Shown piece after piece: positions 34,830 to 43,626 of a stretch of 64,000 nt of DNA. This DNA comes from JBBROS01 sp965213855. GTDB lineage: Bacteria; Pseudomonadota; Alphaproteobacteria; Acetobacterales; Acetobacteraceae. The first letter of the stretch is position 1, and each line of letters begins with the position of its first letter. The notes under the pieces are model-generated. The model was given only the letters and a program-made list of their open reading frames with translations, was not told the DNA's origin and did no database searches. The translations under genes were made by a program, and so were the position numbers. The stretch lies in assembly GCA_965213855.1 (NCBI GenBank), contig CBDCAA010000011.1, positions 558,001 to 622,000 on the forward strand, given 5' to 3'.

Positions 34830-36083
34830 ATGGACAACGCGCCCAACGAAGCGGTCCCGGGGATGACCCGGCCGGACGCGATCGTCACCAGCCTCAAGCG
34901 CACCGCGGTGGCCACACCCTACCGGTTTCGCGATCTGCTGGCGCTCGATGACTTCGACCGCCACGCACGCCGGCTGCTGCCGCCGATGATCTATCAGTAT
35001 GTCGCCGGCGGGGCCGAGACCGGGGCGGCGCTGCGGGCGGGGCGGGAGGCCTATGCTCGCTACAAGCTCGTGCCACGGGTGCTGCGCGACGTCGCCGGGC
35101 GGGACCTGTCGACGACGCTGTTCGGCCGCCGCCACGCCGTGCCGTTCGGGATCCCGCCGCTGGGGGGTGCGGCGTTCATCGCCTATCGCGGGGACCTGGT
35201 GCTGGCCGAGGCGGCGCGGCGGCAGTCCTTGCCGATGATCCTGAGCGCCTCGGCGCTGATCAGCCTGGAGGACGTGCACGCGCAGAACCCGGATGCCTGG
35301 TTCCAGGCCTATCTGCCCGGCGACCAGGCCCGGATCGACCGCCTGGTGCAGCGCGTCGCCCGAACCGGCTACCAGGTGCTGGTGGTGACGGCCGACACGC
35401 CGACCCTGGGCAACCGCGAGCACAACATCCGCACCGGCTTCAGCATGCCTATCCGGGTCACGCCCCGCGTCATGTGGCAGAGCGCCACCCATCCCCGCTG
35501 GCTGCTCGGCGTCGTGGCGCGCACCTTCCTGCGGCACGGGACACCGCACTTCGAGAACATGGAGGCGGAGCGCGGACCGCCGATGATGTCGAGCGGGGCG
35601 GTGCGCAACACGCTCGCGCGCGACCAGCTCTCGTGGCGCAACGTCGAGGCGATCCGGCGGCAGTGGCCCGGCACGCTGGTGGTGAAGGGCCTGCTGTGCG
35701 CGGCCGACGTGCGCTTGGCGCGCGAGATCGGCGTGGACGGGATCGTCTTGTCGAGCCATGGCGGGCGGCAGTTGGACCACGCGATCGCGCCACTCGACGT
35801 GTTGCCCGAGGTCACGGGCGAAAAGGGTGGGATGGCGGTGATCATCGACAGCGGCATCCGGCGCGGCACGGACGTGCTGAAGGCACTGGCGCTGGGTGCA
35901 GACTTCACCTTCGTCGGGCGGCCGATGTTGTTCGCGGCGGCGCTGGGCGGCGTGCCCGGGGTGGAGCTGGCGATCCGGCTGCTGCGGGAGGAGATCGACC
36001 GCGACATGGCGCTGCTCGGCGTGCGCACGCTGCGCGAGCTGTCGCCCGAATTCATCAGCCAAGGGAGGGCCGAGCATGCCTGA
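34830..36083 (+). CDS. FMN-dependent alpha-hydroxy-acid dehydrogenase/oxidase
   Basis: The 417-residue enzyme belongs to the L-lactate dehydrogenase (LldD)/glycolate oxidase/mandelate dehydrogenase family. It has the FMN-barrel features PPMIYQYVAGGAETG near the N-terminus, TADTPTLGNREHNIRTGF, VKGLLCAADVRLA and the catalytic SSHGGRQLDHAI, where the His accepts the substrate proton. The closing DSGIRRGTDVLKALALGADFTFVGRP binds FMN phosphate. It oxidises an L-2-hydroxy acid to the 2-keto acid. A GGGAGGAT ribosome site lies before the ATG. It overlaps the next gene by 8 bases in this catabolic cluster. Confidence 0.92.
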   Translation: MDNAPNEAVPGMTRPDAIVTSLKRTAVATPYRFRDLLALDDFDRHARRLLPPMIYQYVAGGAETGAALRAGREAYARYKLVPRVLRDVAGRDLSTTLFGRRHAVPFGIPPLGGAAFIAYRGDLVLAEAARRQSLPMILSASALISLEDVHAQNPDAWFQAYLPGDQARIDRLVQRVARTGYQVLVVTADTPTLGNREHNIRTGFSMPIRVTPRVMWQSATHPRWLLGVVARTFLRHGTPHFENMEAERGPPMMSSGAVRNTLARDQLSWRNVEAIRRQWPGTLVVKGLLCAADVRLAREIGVDGIVLSSHGGRQLDHAIAPLDVLPEVTGEKGGMAVIIDSGIRRGTDVLKALALGADFTFVGRPMLFAAALGGVPGVELAIRLLREEIDRDMALLGVRTLRELSPEFISQGRAEHA

Positions 36084-37131
36084 GACCGTGAACCCGCGCT
36101 GGACCCGGCGCCCGCCCGGCTCGACCTGGGGCGACTGGGGCGCCGATGACGAGCTGGGCCGGCTAAACCTGCTGACGCGGGAGAAGGTGCTGCAGGGGGT
36201 GGCCGAGGTGCGGGAGGGGCGGGCGTTCTGCCTGTCGCTGCCGCTGGACTATCCGGGCGGCAACGTGGTGAACCCGCGGCGGCACCCGCCGGAGCTGCGG
36301 CCGACGGTGCGCGAGGGCCGGGCCAACTTCGCCTTGCCGCTGCGCTGCTACGACCCAACGGCGCTCGACATCGTCTGCGACGACCAGGTCGTGTTGACGC
36401 TGCAGTATTCGACGCAGTGGGACACGCTGGCGCATGTCGGGCAGATGTTCGACGTCGACGGCGACGGCAAGCCGGAAGACGTGTTCTACAACGGGTTCCG
36501 CGCCGGGTCGGACGTGGCAGGGCCGGTGTTGTACCGTGGCACGGAGGGGGTGCCCAACCCGGCGCCGCAGGGGGCGCGGCGGCTGGGCGTCGAGAACATG
36601 GCCGTGTCATGCATCCAAGGCCGCGGCGTCATGATCGACCTCGAGGCGCATCACGGCCGCTCCGGCACGCTGGTCGGCTACGAGGAGCTGATGGCCATCC
36701 TCGACAAGGACCGTGTCGTCGTAGAACCCGGCGACCTCCTCTGCTTCAGGACGGGCTTCGACCGCATGCTGCTGGGCATGGACAAGCGGCCCGACCCGGA
36801 CCGGCTGCGGTCGACGAACAGCGCGCTCGATGGGCGGGACGAGCGGTTGCTGCAATGGGTGACGGACTCGCAGGTGGTGGCGCTCATCAGCGACAACTAC
36901 GCGGTCGAGTCCTCCCCGGCGCGGCCCTGCACGGCGGATTTCTGCGCAACGCTGCCCTTGCACGCGCACTGCCTGTTTCGGCTGGGCGTCTACCTGGGCG
37001 AGATGTGGTTGCTGTCGGACCTGGCCGACTGGCTGCGCGCCGCCGGGCGCAACCGGTTCCTGTTGACGGCGCCCCCGTTGCGGCTGCCGGGCGCCGTGGG
37101 CTCGCCGGCGACGCCGGTGGCGACCGTGTAG
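36076..37131 (+). CDS. Cyclase-family (kynurenine formamidase-like) hydrolase
   Basis: The 351-residue protein belongs to the metal-dependent cyclase/amidase family (PF04199 type). The usual HxGTHxDxxxH metal motif appears in the subfamily form YSTQWDTLAHVGQMFD; other features are GTEGVPNPAPQGARRLGVENMAVSCIQGRGVMIDL and GDLLCFRTGFDRMLLGMD. Members hydrolyse formyl-kynurenine, isatin, cyclic imides or lactone-like rings. Start ATG 36076 overlaps the hydroxy-acid dehydrogenase end by 8 bases, and GGGAGGG lies 7 nt upstream. A GST gene begins 14 nt after its stop. Confidence 0.85.
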   Translation: MPETVNPRWTRRPPGSTWGDWGADDELGRLNLLTREKVLQGVAEVREGRAFCLSLPLDYPGGNVVNPRRHPPELRPTVREGRANFALPLRCYDPTALDIVCDDQVVLTLQYSTQWDTLAHVGQMFDVDGDGKPEDVFYNGFRAGSDVAGPVLYRGTEGVPNPAPQGARRLGVENMAVSCIQGRGVMIDLEAHHGRSGTLVGYEELMAILDKDRVVVEPGDLLCFRTGFDRMLLGMDKRPDPDRLRSTNSALDGRDERLLQWVTDSQVVALISDNYAVESSPARPCTADFCATLPLHAHCLFRLGVYLGEMWLLSDLADWLRAAGRNRFLLTAPPLRLPGAVGSPATPVATV

Positions 37132-37145
37132 CGGAGAGGGGGGCC

Positions 37146-37817
37146 ATGCCCCACTATCGCCTGCACTACTTCCCGGAGTCGGGGAACAGCTACAAGTTGG
37201 CGCTCATGCTGACCCTGTGTGGGCAGGCATTCGAGCTGGTCTGGACCGACTTCGCCCGGGGCGTGACGCGGACTAAGGCGTGGCGGCGCACGGTGAATGC
37301 GATGGGCGAGATCCCGGTGCTGGAGGAGGACGGCGTCGGCTTTACGCAGACGGCGCCGATCCTCCTGCGCCTGTCCGAGCGGTTCGGGCGTCTCCAGGGC
37401 ACCGGGGAGGACACGCGGCAGGAGGTGCTCCGGTGGCTGTTCTGGGACAACCAGAAGCTGAGCGGCTTCATGGCGGCCTACCGCTTCCGGCGCGCCTTCA
37501 CGCCAGACCCGGAGCCGCACGTGCAGGATTTTCTGCGCGGCCGGATCGACGACTACCTGGGCATCGTCGAGCAGCGGTTCGCGGCGCAGCCCTTCGTTGC
37601 CGGCGACGAGCCGACCGTCGCGGACCTGTCGATGACGGGCTACCTGGTGTTCCCGAAGGAGGAGAGCGGCTACGATCTTCCGGCCAGCCATCCGGCCATC
37701 ACAGGTTGGCTGGGCCGGATCGCGGCCCTCCCCGGCTGGAAAGCGCCGTACGATTTGCTGCCAGGCAAGCGGATGCGCTTCTACGGGGCCGGCAACGCCG
37801 CCCAGGAGAGCGCATGA
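37146..37817 (+). CDS. Glutathione S-transferase family protein
   Basis: The 223-residue protein has the thioredoxin-like N-terminal domain (YRLHYFPESGNSYKLALMLTLCG, then MGEIPVLEEDGVGFTQTAPILLRLSERF) and an all-helical C-terminal domain with the FVAGDEPTVADLSMTGYL capping motif. Ser11 or Tyr-type residues near the N-terminus could activate glutathione. In bacterial catabolic clusters such GSTs act as isomerases, dehalogenases or ring-opening helpers. GAGGGGG precedes the ATG at 37146. It overlaps the FAD oxidoreductase gene by 4 bases (ATGA). Confidence 0.88.
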   Translation: MPHYRLHYFPESGNSYKLALMLTLCGQAFELVWTDFARGVTRTKAWRRTVNAMGEIPVLEEDGVGFTQTAPILLRLSERFGRLQGTGEDTRQEVLRWLFWDNQKLSGFMAAYRFRRAFTPDPEPHVQDFLRGRIDDYLGIVEQRFAAQPFVAGDEPTVADLSMTGYLVFPKEESGYDLPASHPAITGWLGRIAALPGWKAPYDLLPGKRMRFYGAGNAAQESA

Positions 37818-38914
37818 AACACGTCCTGATCGTCGGCGGCGGGATCGCAGGGCTATTGACCGCCTGGGCGTTGGGGCGGCGCGGGGTGCGGGTGACTCTG
37901 TTCGAGCAGGGGCCGCTGCCGAACCCGCGCGCGTCCTCGTTCGACGAGCACCGGATTATCCGGCACGCCTACGGCCGCATGCAGGGCTATGCCCGGCTGA
38001 TGCCCGGCACGTTCGCGCTATGGGATCGGCTGTGGGCCGATCTTGGCGAGCGGCACTACGAGGAGACGGGGTCGGCCAACTTCATCCGCGACGACTGGGC
38101 TTGGGTCGAGCCGGCGCTGCAGTCTCTCGACGAGCTGGGGATCCCCCACAGCGAGGTGCCGATGGACGCGGTGCCGGAGCGGTTTCCGATGGTGAACATG
38201 GCCGGGCTGAACAAGGTGGTGATGGCGGGCGGGTCGGGGATGCTGTTCCCGAGCCGGATCCTGACGGCGGTGGTGGCGGCGCTGCCGGCATTCGGCGTGC
38301 ACCTGGTGGCGAACTGCACCGTAAGCGCGGTCGATGCAGAGGCCGGTACGGTCGTGGCGGATGGGGAGCGGCACCGCGCCGACGCGGTCGTGGTTTGCGC
38401 CGGCGCCTGGGCGGACCGGCTGGTGCCGTCGCTGCGCGGGGTCGCGGTGCCGTCGCGACAGGGGGTGATCTACCTGGCGCCGCCGCCGGACCTGGCCGAG
38501 GCGTGGGCGGGGGCGCCGGTGATGATGAGCCGCAGCCGGGTGGGCGGCAGCTACACGCTGCCGCCGCGGCGGGGCACGCGGCTGAAGGTCGGCGACCATG
38601 TGTTCTCGCGCCGGGGCAACCCGGACGACGACCGGGTCGCGGATGCGGACGACCTGGCGCTGCTGCTGCCGGCGCTGGCGATCGCGTATCGCGGCATCGA
38701 GCAGTATGCCGTGCTGGAGCGGCGGGCGTGCTTCTACACCGTGACCGAGGATGAGGGCTTCGTCGTGCGCCCGACCGGCGCGCGCGGCTGGGTGATCAGC
38801 GCTTGTTCCGGCCATGGCTTCAAGCTCGCGCCGACGATGGCCGAGGGCGTCGCCCAGGCGATCGTGGGCGAGCGCGCGCCGGACGGCGTGGCCGCCTGGG
38901 CGGCGCCGCTGTAG
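37814..38914 (+). CDS. FAD-dependent oxidoreductase (D-amino-acid oxidase/sarcosine oxidase-like)
   Basis: The 366-residue enzyme begins with the FAD dinucleotide motif (VLIVGGGIAGLLTAWALGRRG, residues 4-24). It has DAO-family features: RASSFDEHRIIRHAYG, then VVCAGAWADRL and a C-terminal CSGHGFKLAPTMAEGVAQ that contacts FAD. This arrangement, including SGHGFK, is closest to monomeric sarcosine oxidase/N-methyl-amino-acid oxidase types, which oxidise secondary or primary amines. It is coupled to the GST gene and followed 58 nt later by a flavin monooxygenase. The substrate is unknown. Confidence 0.88.
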   Translation: MKHVLIVGGGIAGLLTAWALGRRGVRVTLFEQGPLPNPRASSFDEHRIIRHAYGRMQGYARLMPGTFALWDRLWADLGERHYEETGSANFIRDDWAWVEPALQSLDELGIPHSEVPMDAVPERFPMVNMAGLNKVVMAGGSGMLFPSRILTAVVAALPAFGVHLVANCTVSAVDAEAGTVVADGERHRADAVVVCAGAWADRLVPSLRGVAVPSRQGVIYLAPPPDLAEAWAGAPVMMSRSRVGGSYTLPPRRGTRLKVGDHVFSRRGNPDDDRVADADDLALLLPALAIAYRGIEQYAVLERRACFYTVTEDEGFVVRPTGARGWVISACSGHGFKLAPTMAEGVAQAIVGERAPDGVAAWAAPL

Positions 38915-38972
38915 CTGCCGTGCTTGGCATGCGGCGTGCTTCGACTGCCCGGCAATCGCAGGGACACCGTGC

Positions 38973-40286
38973 ATGGCCGCCAAGCCGTTCCATCTCGCCT
39001 GGTTCCTGCAGGGCTCCAGCATCCAGGCCTGGGGTGAGCAGTGGAGCGGCAACATCAGCGAGGAGTGGATGTCCGCCGACATGTTCCTCGACCTGGCGCG
39101 GTCGATCGAGCGGGCCTGCTTCGACTATCTGCTGCTCGAAGACTCCATCTACATCGGCCAGAACTGGGAGAACGCGCGCGACATCTTTCTCAAGAACGGG
39201 ATGTCGGTACCGCGGCAGGAGCCTTCGGTCATTGCATCGCTGATGATGGCGGCGACGACGCGACTGGGGATCGTGCCGACGCTGTCCACCTTTGCCTACC
39301 ACCCCTACCTGACTGCCCGGATCGTCGGCACGCTGGACCAGGTCTCGGGCGGGCGGGCCGGGTGGAACATGGTGACCGGCAGCTCGGACCTGTCGGGGCA
39401 GAACTTCGGGCTCGAGCGGCTGCCGGAGCACGACACCCGCTACGACATGGCGGCCGAATATATAGACGTGGTAACGAAGCTGTGGGATTCGTGGGAGCCT
39501 GGGGCGATCGTGGCCGACCGGACGACGGGCGTGCTGATCGAGCCGTCGAAGGTGCACACGATCGATTACCGGGGCGAGTACTACGCCAGCCGCGGGCCGC
39601 TGAACTCCGGCCCGTGTCCGCAGGGCCGGCCGGTGATCGCGCAGGCGGGCGGCTCGGCCAAGGGCCGGGCAATCGCGGCGCAATACGCGGACACGATCGT
39701 GGCGCACCCGAAGGGCGTGGAGGCGATGAAGGCCTACCGCGACGACGTGCGGGCGCGGATGGTGGCCGCCGGGCGGGACCCGGACACGTGCAAGGTGCTG
39801 TTCATGGCGACCCCGGTGCTGGCCAACACCGACGCGGAAGCGCAGGCCCGCGCGGCCCGCCGCGGGGTCGCGAGCGACGACGACGTGCGGCGGCGCCTAG
39901 CGCAGATGGGCTGGACGACGAACATCGACTTCTCGGGGCACGACCTGGATGCGCCGGTTGGCGAGCTGACGACCAACGGGCACCAATCGAGCCTTGCCAA
40001 TTTCCTGAAGAAGGCCGGCGGGCGAACCCTCAGGGAGGCGATCATCGCCTATTCGAGCCATGGCGGATCGGTCGACCTGGTCGGCACGCCGGAGACGGTC
40101 GCGGCGCAGATGGACGAGGCGATGCAGGAAGTCGGCGGCGACGGCTACCTGCTGGTGCTGCCGAACGTCAGCCGGAAGACGGTGGCAGAGATCACCGACG
40201 GGCTGGTGCCGGCCTTGCAGCAGCGGGGTCTGGTGCGGCGCGGGTATGCGCACAGGCAGTTCAGGGACAATCTGCTGGAGTTTTGA
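38973..40286 (+). CDS. LLM-class flavin-dependent monooxygenase, NtaA/SnaA/DszA family
   Basis: The 437-residue protein is a luciferase-like monooxygenase of the nitrilotriacetate/dibenzothiophene-sulfone branch. Recognisable segments are FDYLLLEDSIYIG, RLGIVPTLSTFAYHPYLTARIVGTLDQVSGGRAGWNMVTGS, PVIAQAGGSAKGR and DGYLLVLP. These enzymes use FMNH2 supplied by a separate reductase to cleave C-N or C-S bonds, for example in aminopolycarboxylates or sulfones. No flavin reductase gene is adjacent. It is the last plus-strand gene of the 32818-40286 cluster and meets a phosphoesterase gene convergently. The ATG at 38973 is used; upstream open frame is shadow. Confidence 0.9.
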   Translation: MAAKPFHLAWFLQGSSIQAWGEQWSGNISEEWMSADMFLDLARSIERACFDYLLLEDSIYIGQNWENARDIFLKNGMSVPRQEPSVIASLMMAATTRLGIVPTLSTFAYHPYLTARIVGTLDQVSGGRAGWNMVTGSSDLSGQNFGLERLPEHDTRYDMAAEYIDVVTKLWDSWEPGAIVADRTTGVLIEPSKVHTIDYRGEYYASRGPLNSGPCPQGRPVIAQAGGSAKGRAIAAQYADTIVAHPKGVEAMKAYRDDVRARMVAAGRDPDTCKVLFMATPVLANTDAEAQARAARRGVASDDDVRRRLAQMGWTTNIDFSGHDLDAPVGELTTNGHQSSLANFLKKAGGRTLREAIIAYSSHGGSVDLVGTPETVAAQMDEAMQEVGGDGYLLVLPNVSRKTVAEITDGLVPALQQRGLVRRGYAHRQFRDNLLEF

Positions 40287-40341
40287 GTCGACATCACGCG
40301 TGGCCAAACGGTACCGGCTTTCACTCCCGTCCGGATACCTG

Positions 40342-41637
40342 CTACGCGACCCCACAAAAGGTCTCGATGTACAATGGCCGATCCGGGCGCGTCAGCATCC
40401 AGTAGGACGCGTCGATGCCGGCCGGGCCGAGGTCGAGCAGGGCGAAGCCGTGGGTGTAGGCGCCGTCGACGACGTCGAGCGGGAGATCGGTCAGGATCGT
40501 GGGCGGTTCGATCAGGCCAGGCAGCGGGGCGGGCGGCCCGGGCACCGCCTCGACCGGAATGGCGCCGAAGCCGATGTTGCGGCCGGTGATGCCGCGATAG
40601 GGCGCGTACAGGCGCAGCCGATGCTCGTGGCCCCAGAACCAAGCGTCGATCCGGCCGGCCTGCGCGAGGCGGCCGTAGCTGTCCATCAAGTGCCGGTTCG
40701 TGGGGCTTTGCGCGTCGAGCGGGCCGATCTGGGCGAAGGCCGAGAAGGGCTGATGATGGCTCAACAGGATGGTGCGGCCCGGGAAGCCTCGCACTTTGTC
40801 GGCGTGCCAGAGCTCTTCTGCATGATCGAGCTGGGTGAGCGCCGCCGCCTCGTTGAACGGATCGCGGTCGTTCAGGCCGGTGTCGGCAGCCAAGATCTGC
40901 CAGGCGCGGTCGGGACTGCGCAGGCAGAAGTAGCTGGCCGGCTGGCCGAGCTCGTGCAGCAGGCCGTAGTACCCCTGGCCGCCGCTATAGACGTCGTGGT
41001 TGCCGCACAGGCTGAACAGCGGCGTTTGCGGCAGGACCGCGCGCAGCGGGGCGAGGAAGTTGGCCTGGCACTCCTCCGCCGTGCCGGAATAGTAGATGTC
41101 GCCAAGATGGATGACAGCGTCCGGCCGTTGCTGGGCCACCAGTGCCGCAACCCGGCGCGCCACATCGGTCCCGGTGCCCCAGTCCGACAGCAGCGCCACG
41201 CGCATGGACGAAGCCGGTGCCGGGATGACGAAGTCGTCGAGATCCTGGTAACGGACATAGGGGATGGAGCGCGGCCGCCCATCGATATGCAGGTCGCTGG
41301 CGTAGGCAACCAGCGTCTTGGCCCAGAACGGGTCGCAGCGCGAGAAGTCGAGCCGGTTGTGGAGGGCCGTTTGCCGGGCGGTGTCGCCGGCAACGATCGC
41401 CTCCAGCAGTTCGAGCCCTAGCGCGGCGCAGGTCATGGACGGCAGGGTGGGTGTGCCGCGCGGCGCATAGGCGCGGGCCGGGTCCTGCCTGGCCGCGACC
41501 AGGTGCGCGGCCGCGAGCGGCATGGAATGCCCGTCGCCGTCGACGACCCCCGAGCGGCCGCGTCGCGCTAGGGCCGCGGCTGCGGACTGCAGGACGGAAA
41601 GGACCGCGTTGCGGGCGGTGGGGAACGGGTCGGGCAT
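40342..41637 (-). CDS. Calcineurin-like metallophosphoesterase family protein
   Basis: The 431-residue protein carries the metallophosphoesterase motifs in order: LLSDWGTG, HLGDIYYSG, CGNHDVYSGG, LSHHQPFSAF and FWGHEHRLRLY. The first D-x-H motif is changed to D-W-G, as in purple-acid-phosphatase-like relatives. The N-terminal ~140 residues are a separate helical region of unknown role (ARRGRSGVVDGDGHSMPLAAAHLV...). No signal peptide is seen, so it is probably cytoplasmic. The substrate could be a phosphomonoester, phosphodiester or nucleotide. It is convergent with the flavin monooxygenase and lies 30 nt downstream of the solute-binding protein gene. Confidence 0.85.
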   Translation of the reverse strand: MPDPFPTARNAVLSVLQSAAAALARRGRSGVVDGDGHSMPLAAAHLVAARQDPARAYAPRGTPTLPSMTCAALGLELLEAIVAGDTARQTALHNRLDFSRCDPFWAKTLVAYASDLHIDGRPRSIPYVRYQDLDDFVIPAPASSMRVALLSDWGTGTDVARRVAALVAQQRPDAVIHLGDIYYSGTAEECQANFLAPLRAVLPQTPLFSLCGNHDVYSGGQGYYGLLHELGQPASYFCLRSPDRAWQILAADTGLNDRDPFNEAAALTQLDHAEELWHADKVRGFPGRTILLSHHQPFSAFAQIGPLDAQSPTNRHLMDSYGRLAQAGRIDAWFWGHEHRLRLYAPYRGITGRNIGFGAIPVEAVPGPPAPLPGLIEPPTILTDLPLDVVDGAYTHGFALLDLGPAGIDASYWMLTRPDRPLYIETFCGVA

Positions 41638-41667
41638 GCGCCCTTCTACCTCAGCACGCCGCCGCGT

Positions 41668-43257
41668 TCAGCCCTTCTTGACGTTCCAGAAGATCGGAAA
41701 CGGGCTGTCCAGCACGCCGCTGATCGTGTCGCGGACGGCGATCGGCTGATAGAACTCGCCGAGCGGGATGTACGGCACGAGCTTCCACACCTCGGCCTGC
41801 AACGCGTCGGTCGCCTTCTTCTGCGCGCCCGCGTCCGGCGCGTCATACCATTCGGTCCGGAGCGCCTCGATCGAGGGATTGTCGGCCCAGCCGAACCATC
41901 CGGCGAGCCCGGTGCCGATCAGCGGGTAGTGGCCTGCCGGGTCGTTGAGGTTCAAGCCCTCCCAGCCCGTGCAGAACACGCTCCAGCCGCCCTTGTCGAC
42001 CGGTTCGCGGCTGGTGCGCCGCTGCACCACGGTGCCCCAGTCCATCGACTGGTAGTCGACGGTGAAGCCGAGCTTGATCAGCAGGTCGCGCGTGACTTGG
42101 CAAAACGCCTGCAGCCACGGGTAGTCGGTCGGCGAGATGATCACGACCCGGTCGCCCTTGTAGTGCTCGGCAACGAGCTTCTTGGCGCCGTCCCAGTCGC
42201 GTGGGCCGGTCATCGCGGAGAGGCCGACGTCGGACGCGGCTGGGCTGCCCGGGGTGAAGACGCCGATGCCCGATTTCCACAGGCTGGTCTCCTCGCCATA
42301 GGCGGCCTGCATGAACTCGTTCTGGTCGGCCACCATCAGCACGGCGCGGCGCAGGTTCGGGTCGTTGAACGGCGGATGCAGGTGGTTGAAGCGCATCACC
42401 TCGATGTTGCCGACCTTGTCGGGGTTGAGCACCTTGACCCCCTTGGCCTTGCGGAGCTGGGGCAGGAGGTCGCTGATCGGCGACTGCCACCAATCGGCCT
42501 CCCCGGCCTGCATCGCGGCGGCCGACGTCGCGCTGTCGGGGATGATCTTCCATTCGACCCGGTCGAAATTCGCCACCTTGCCGCCGCTGACGAAGCTTGG
42601 TTGCTCCTGCCGGGGCACGTAGCCGTCGAACCGGGCATAGGCGGCGAGCGCGCCCGGCGCCCACTCGTCACGCAGGAAGCGATAGGGGCCGGAGCCGGTG
42701 AAGTCGGTGATCTGCGTGAAGGCGTCGGTCTTGGCGACGCGCTCGGGCATGATGAAGGCGACGTTCGCGGAGCCTTTGCCAAGCGCCGTGGTCATCAAGG
42801 GAAACGGGCTGGTGAGCTTGATGGTGCAGGTCCGGTCATCGGGCGCGGCCATGTTGTCGAGCTGCTTGGCGATGCGCTGGCCCATGCCGTCGCGCTTCAT
42901 CCAGCGCGCGAGCGAGGCGACGCAATCGACGCCGCGAACCGGGGCGCCGTCGTGGAACTTGAGGCCATCGCGCAGGCGGATCGTCCAGGTGAGCTTGTCG
43001 TCCGAGACGGCGGCGCCCTCGGCCATTTGCGGCCTGGCGACCAGCTTCTCGTCCTGACCGAATAGCGTGTCGTAGATCATGTAGCCGTGGTTCCGGGCGA
43101 CGGTTGTCGTCGTCCAGATCGGGTCCGGGTTGGCGAGGTTGCCCTCGGGGATGAACCGCAGCGTGCGCGCGGCGGACTGCGCGATGGCCGGGCGGGCCAG
43201 CGTGGCGGCGGCCGAGGCACAGGAAGCAGTGGCAAGCAGCATACGACGGGTCAGCAT
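41668..43257 (-). CDS. ABC transporter substrate-binding protein, family 5 (peptide/nickel type)
   Basis: The 529-residue protein has an export signal (MLTRRMLLATASCASAAATLARPAIAQ) and the SBP_bac_5 organisation: PEGNLANPDPIWTTTT, LRDGLKFHDGAPVRGVDCVASLARW, a long lobe II with GVKVLNPDKVGNIEVMRFNHLHPPFNDPNLRRAV, and a C-terminal FPIFWNVKKG. Family members bind peptides, opines, sugars or amines. No DppBCDF-like permease or ATPase genes flank it, so it is an orphan or works with a distant transporter. It may be co-transcribed with the metallophosphoesterase 30 nt downstream. Confidence 0.9.
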   Translation of the reverse strand: MLTRRMLLATASCASAAATLARPAIAQSAARTLRFIPEGNLANPDPIWTTTTVARNHGYMIYDTLFGQDEKLVARPQMAEGAAVSDDKLTWTIRLRDGLKFHDGAPVRGVDCVASLARWMKRDGMGQRIAKQLDNMAAPDDRTCTIKLTSPFPLMTTALGKGSANVAFIMPERVAKTDAFTQITDFTGSGPYRFLRDEWAPGALAAYARFDGYVPRQEQPSFVSGGKVANFDRVEWKIIPDSATSAAAMQAGEADWWQSPISDLLPQLRKAKGVKVLNPDKVGNIEVMRFNHLHPPFNDPNLRRAVLMVADQNEFMQAAYGEETSLWKSGIGVFTPGSPAASDVGLSAMTGPRDWDGAKKLVAEHYKGDRVVIISPTDYPWLQAFCQVTRDLLIKLGFTVDYQSMDWGTVVQRRTSREPVDKGGWSVFCTGWEGLNLNDPAGHYPLIGTGLAGWFGWADNPSIEALRTEWYDAPDAGAQKKATDALQAEVWKLVPYIPLGEFYQPIAVRDTISGVLDSPFPIFWNVKKG

Positions 43258-43626
43258 GGGGCACCTGCATCAGCTCGGGACGGTGTGCAGGTCCAATGCA
43301 AGCGTGATGCCGAGCAACGATGATCGGCTGCGTGCAGCCCGGTCGGGGCAGGGACAAAAAAATGGCGATGCCCGAAGGCACCGCCAAGTTTAGGGAGGAA
43401 ACGTCCTGCAGGACAGCGGCGAACCGCCGTGCTGCACTGCACAATCTATGCCGATCCGTCCGTGATGCAAGTGTGATTCGACGATGGCCGTTAGCGAGTG
43501 CGTGAAGAAGCCATTGGCCTGTCGATGCGATCGCCGGGCCAACTGCCCCCGCCCGGCCCCCTGTCTTTCGGAGCGCTTCGGGGCTATATTCCAAGCTCCC
43601 GTTTTGCAGAGAGACAGACACCCGGC
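43258..43626. promoter_or_regulatory. Divergent intergenic region upstream of gyrB (369 bp)
   Basis: This gap separates the solute-binding protein gene (minus) from gyrB (plus). TGTCTT at 43562-43567 and TATATT at 43585-43590, 17 nt apart, form a candidate gyrB promoter that would give a leader of about 30 nt. A run of seven A residues occurs near 43359. Short open frames in it (for example 43320-43505) lack ribosome sites and recognisable content, so I treat the region as non-coding. Confidence 0.4.
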
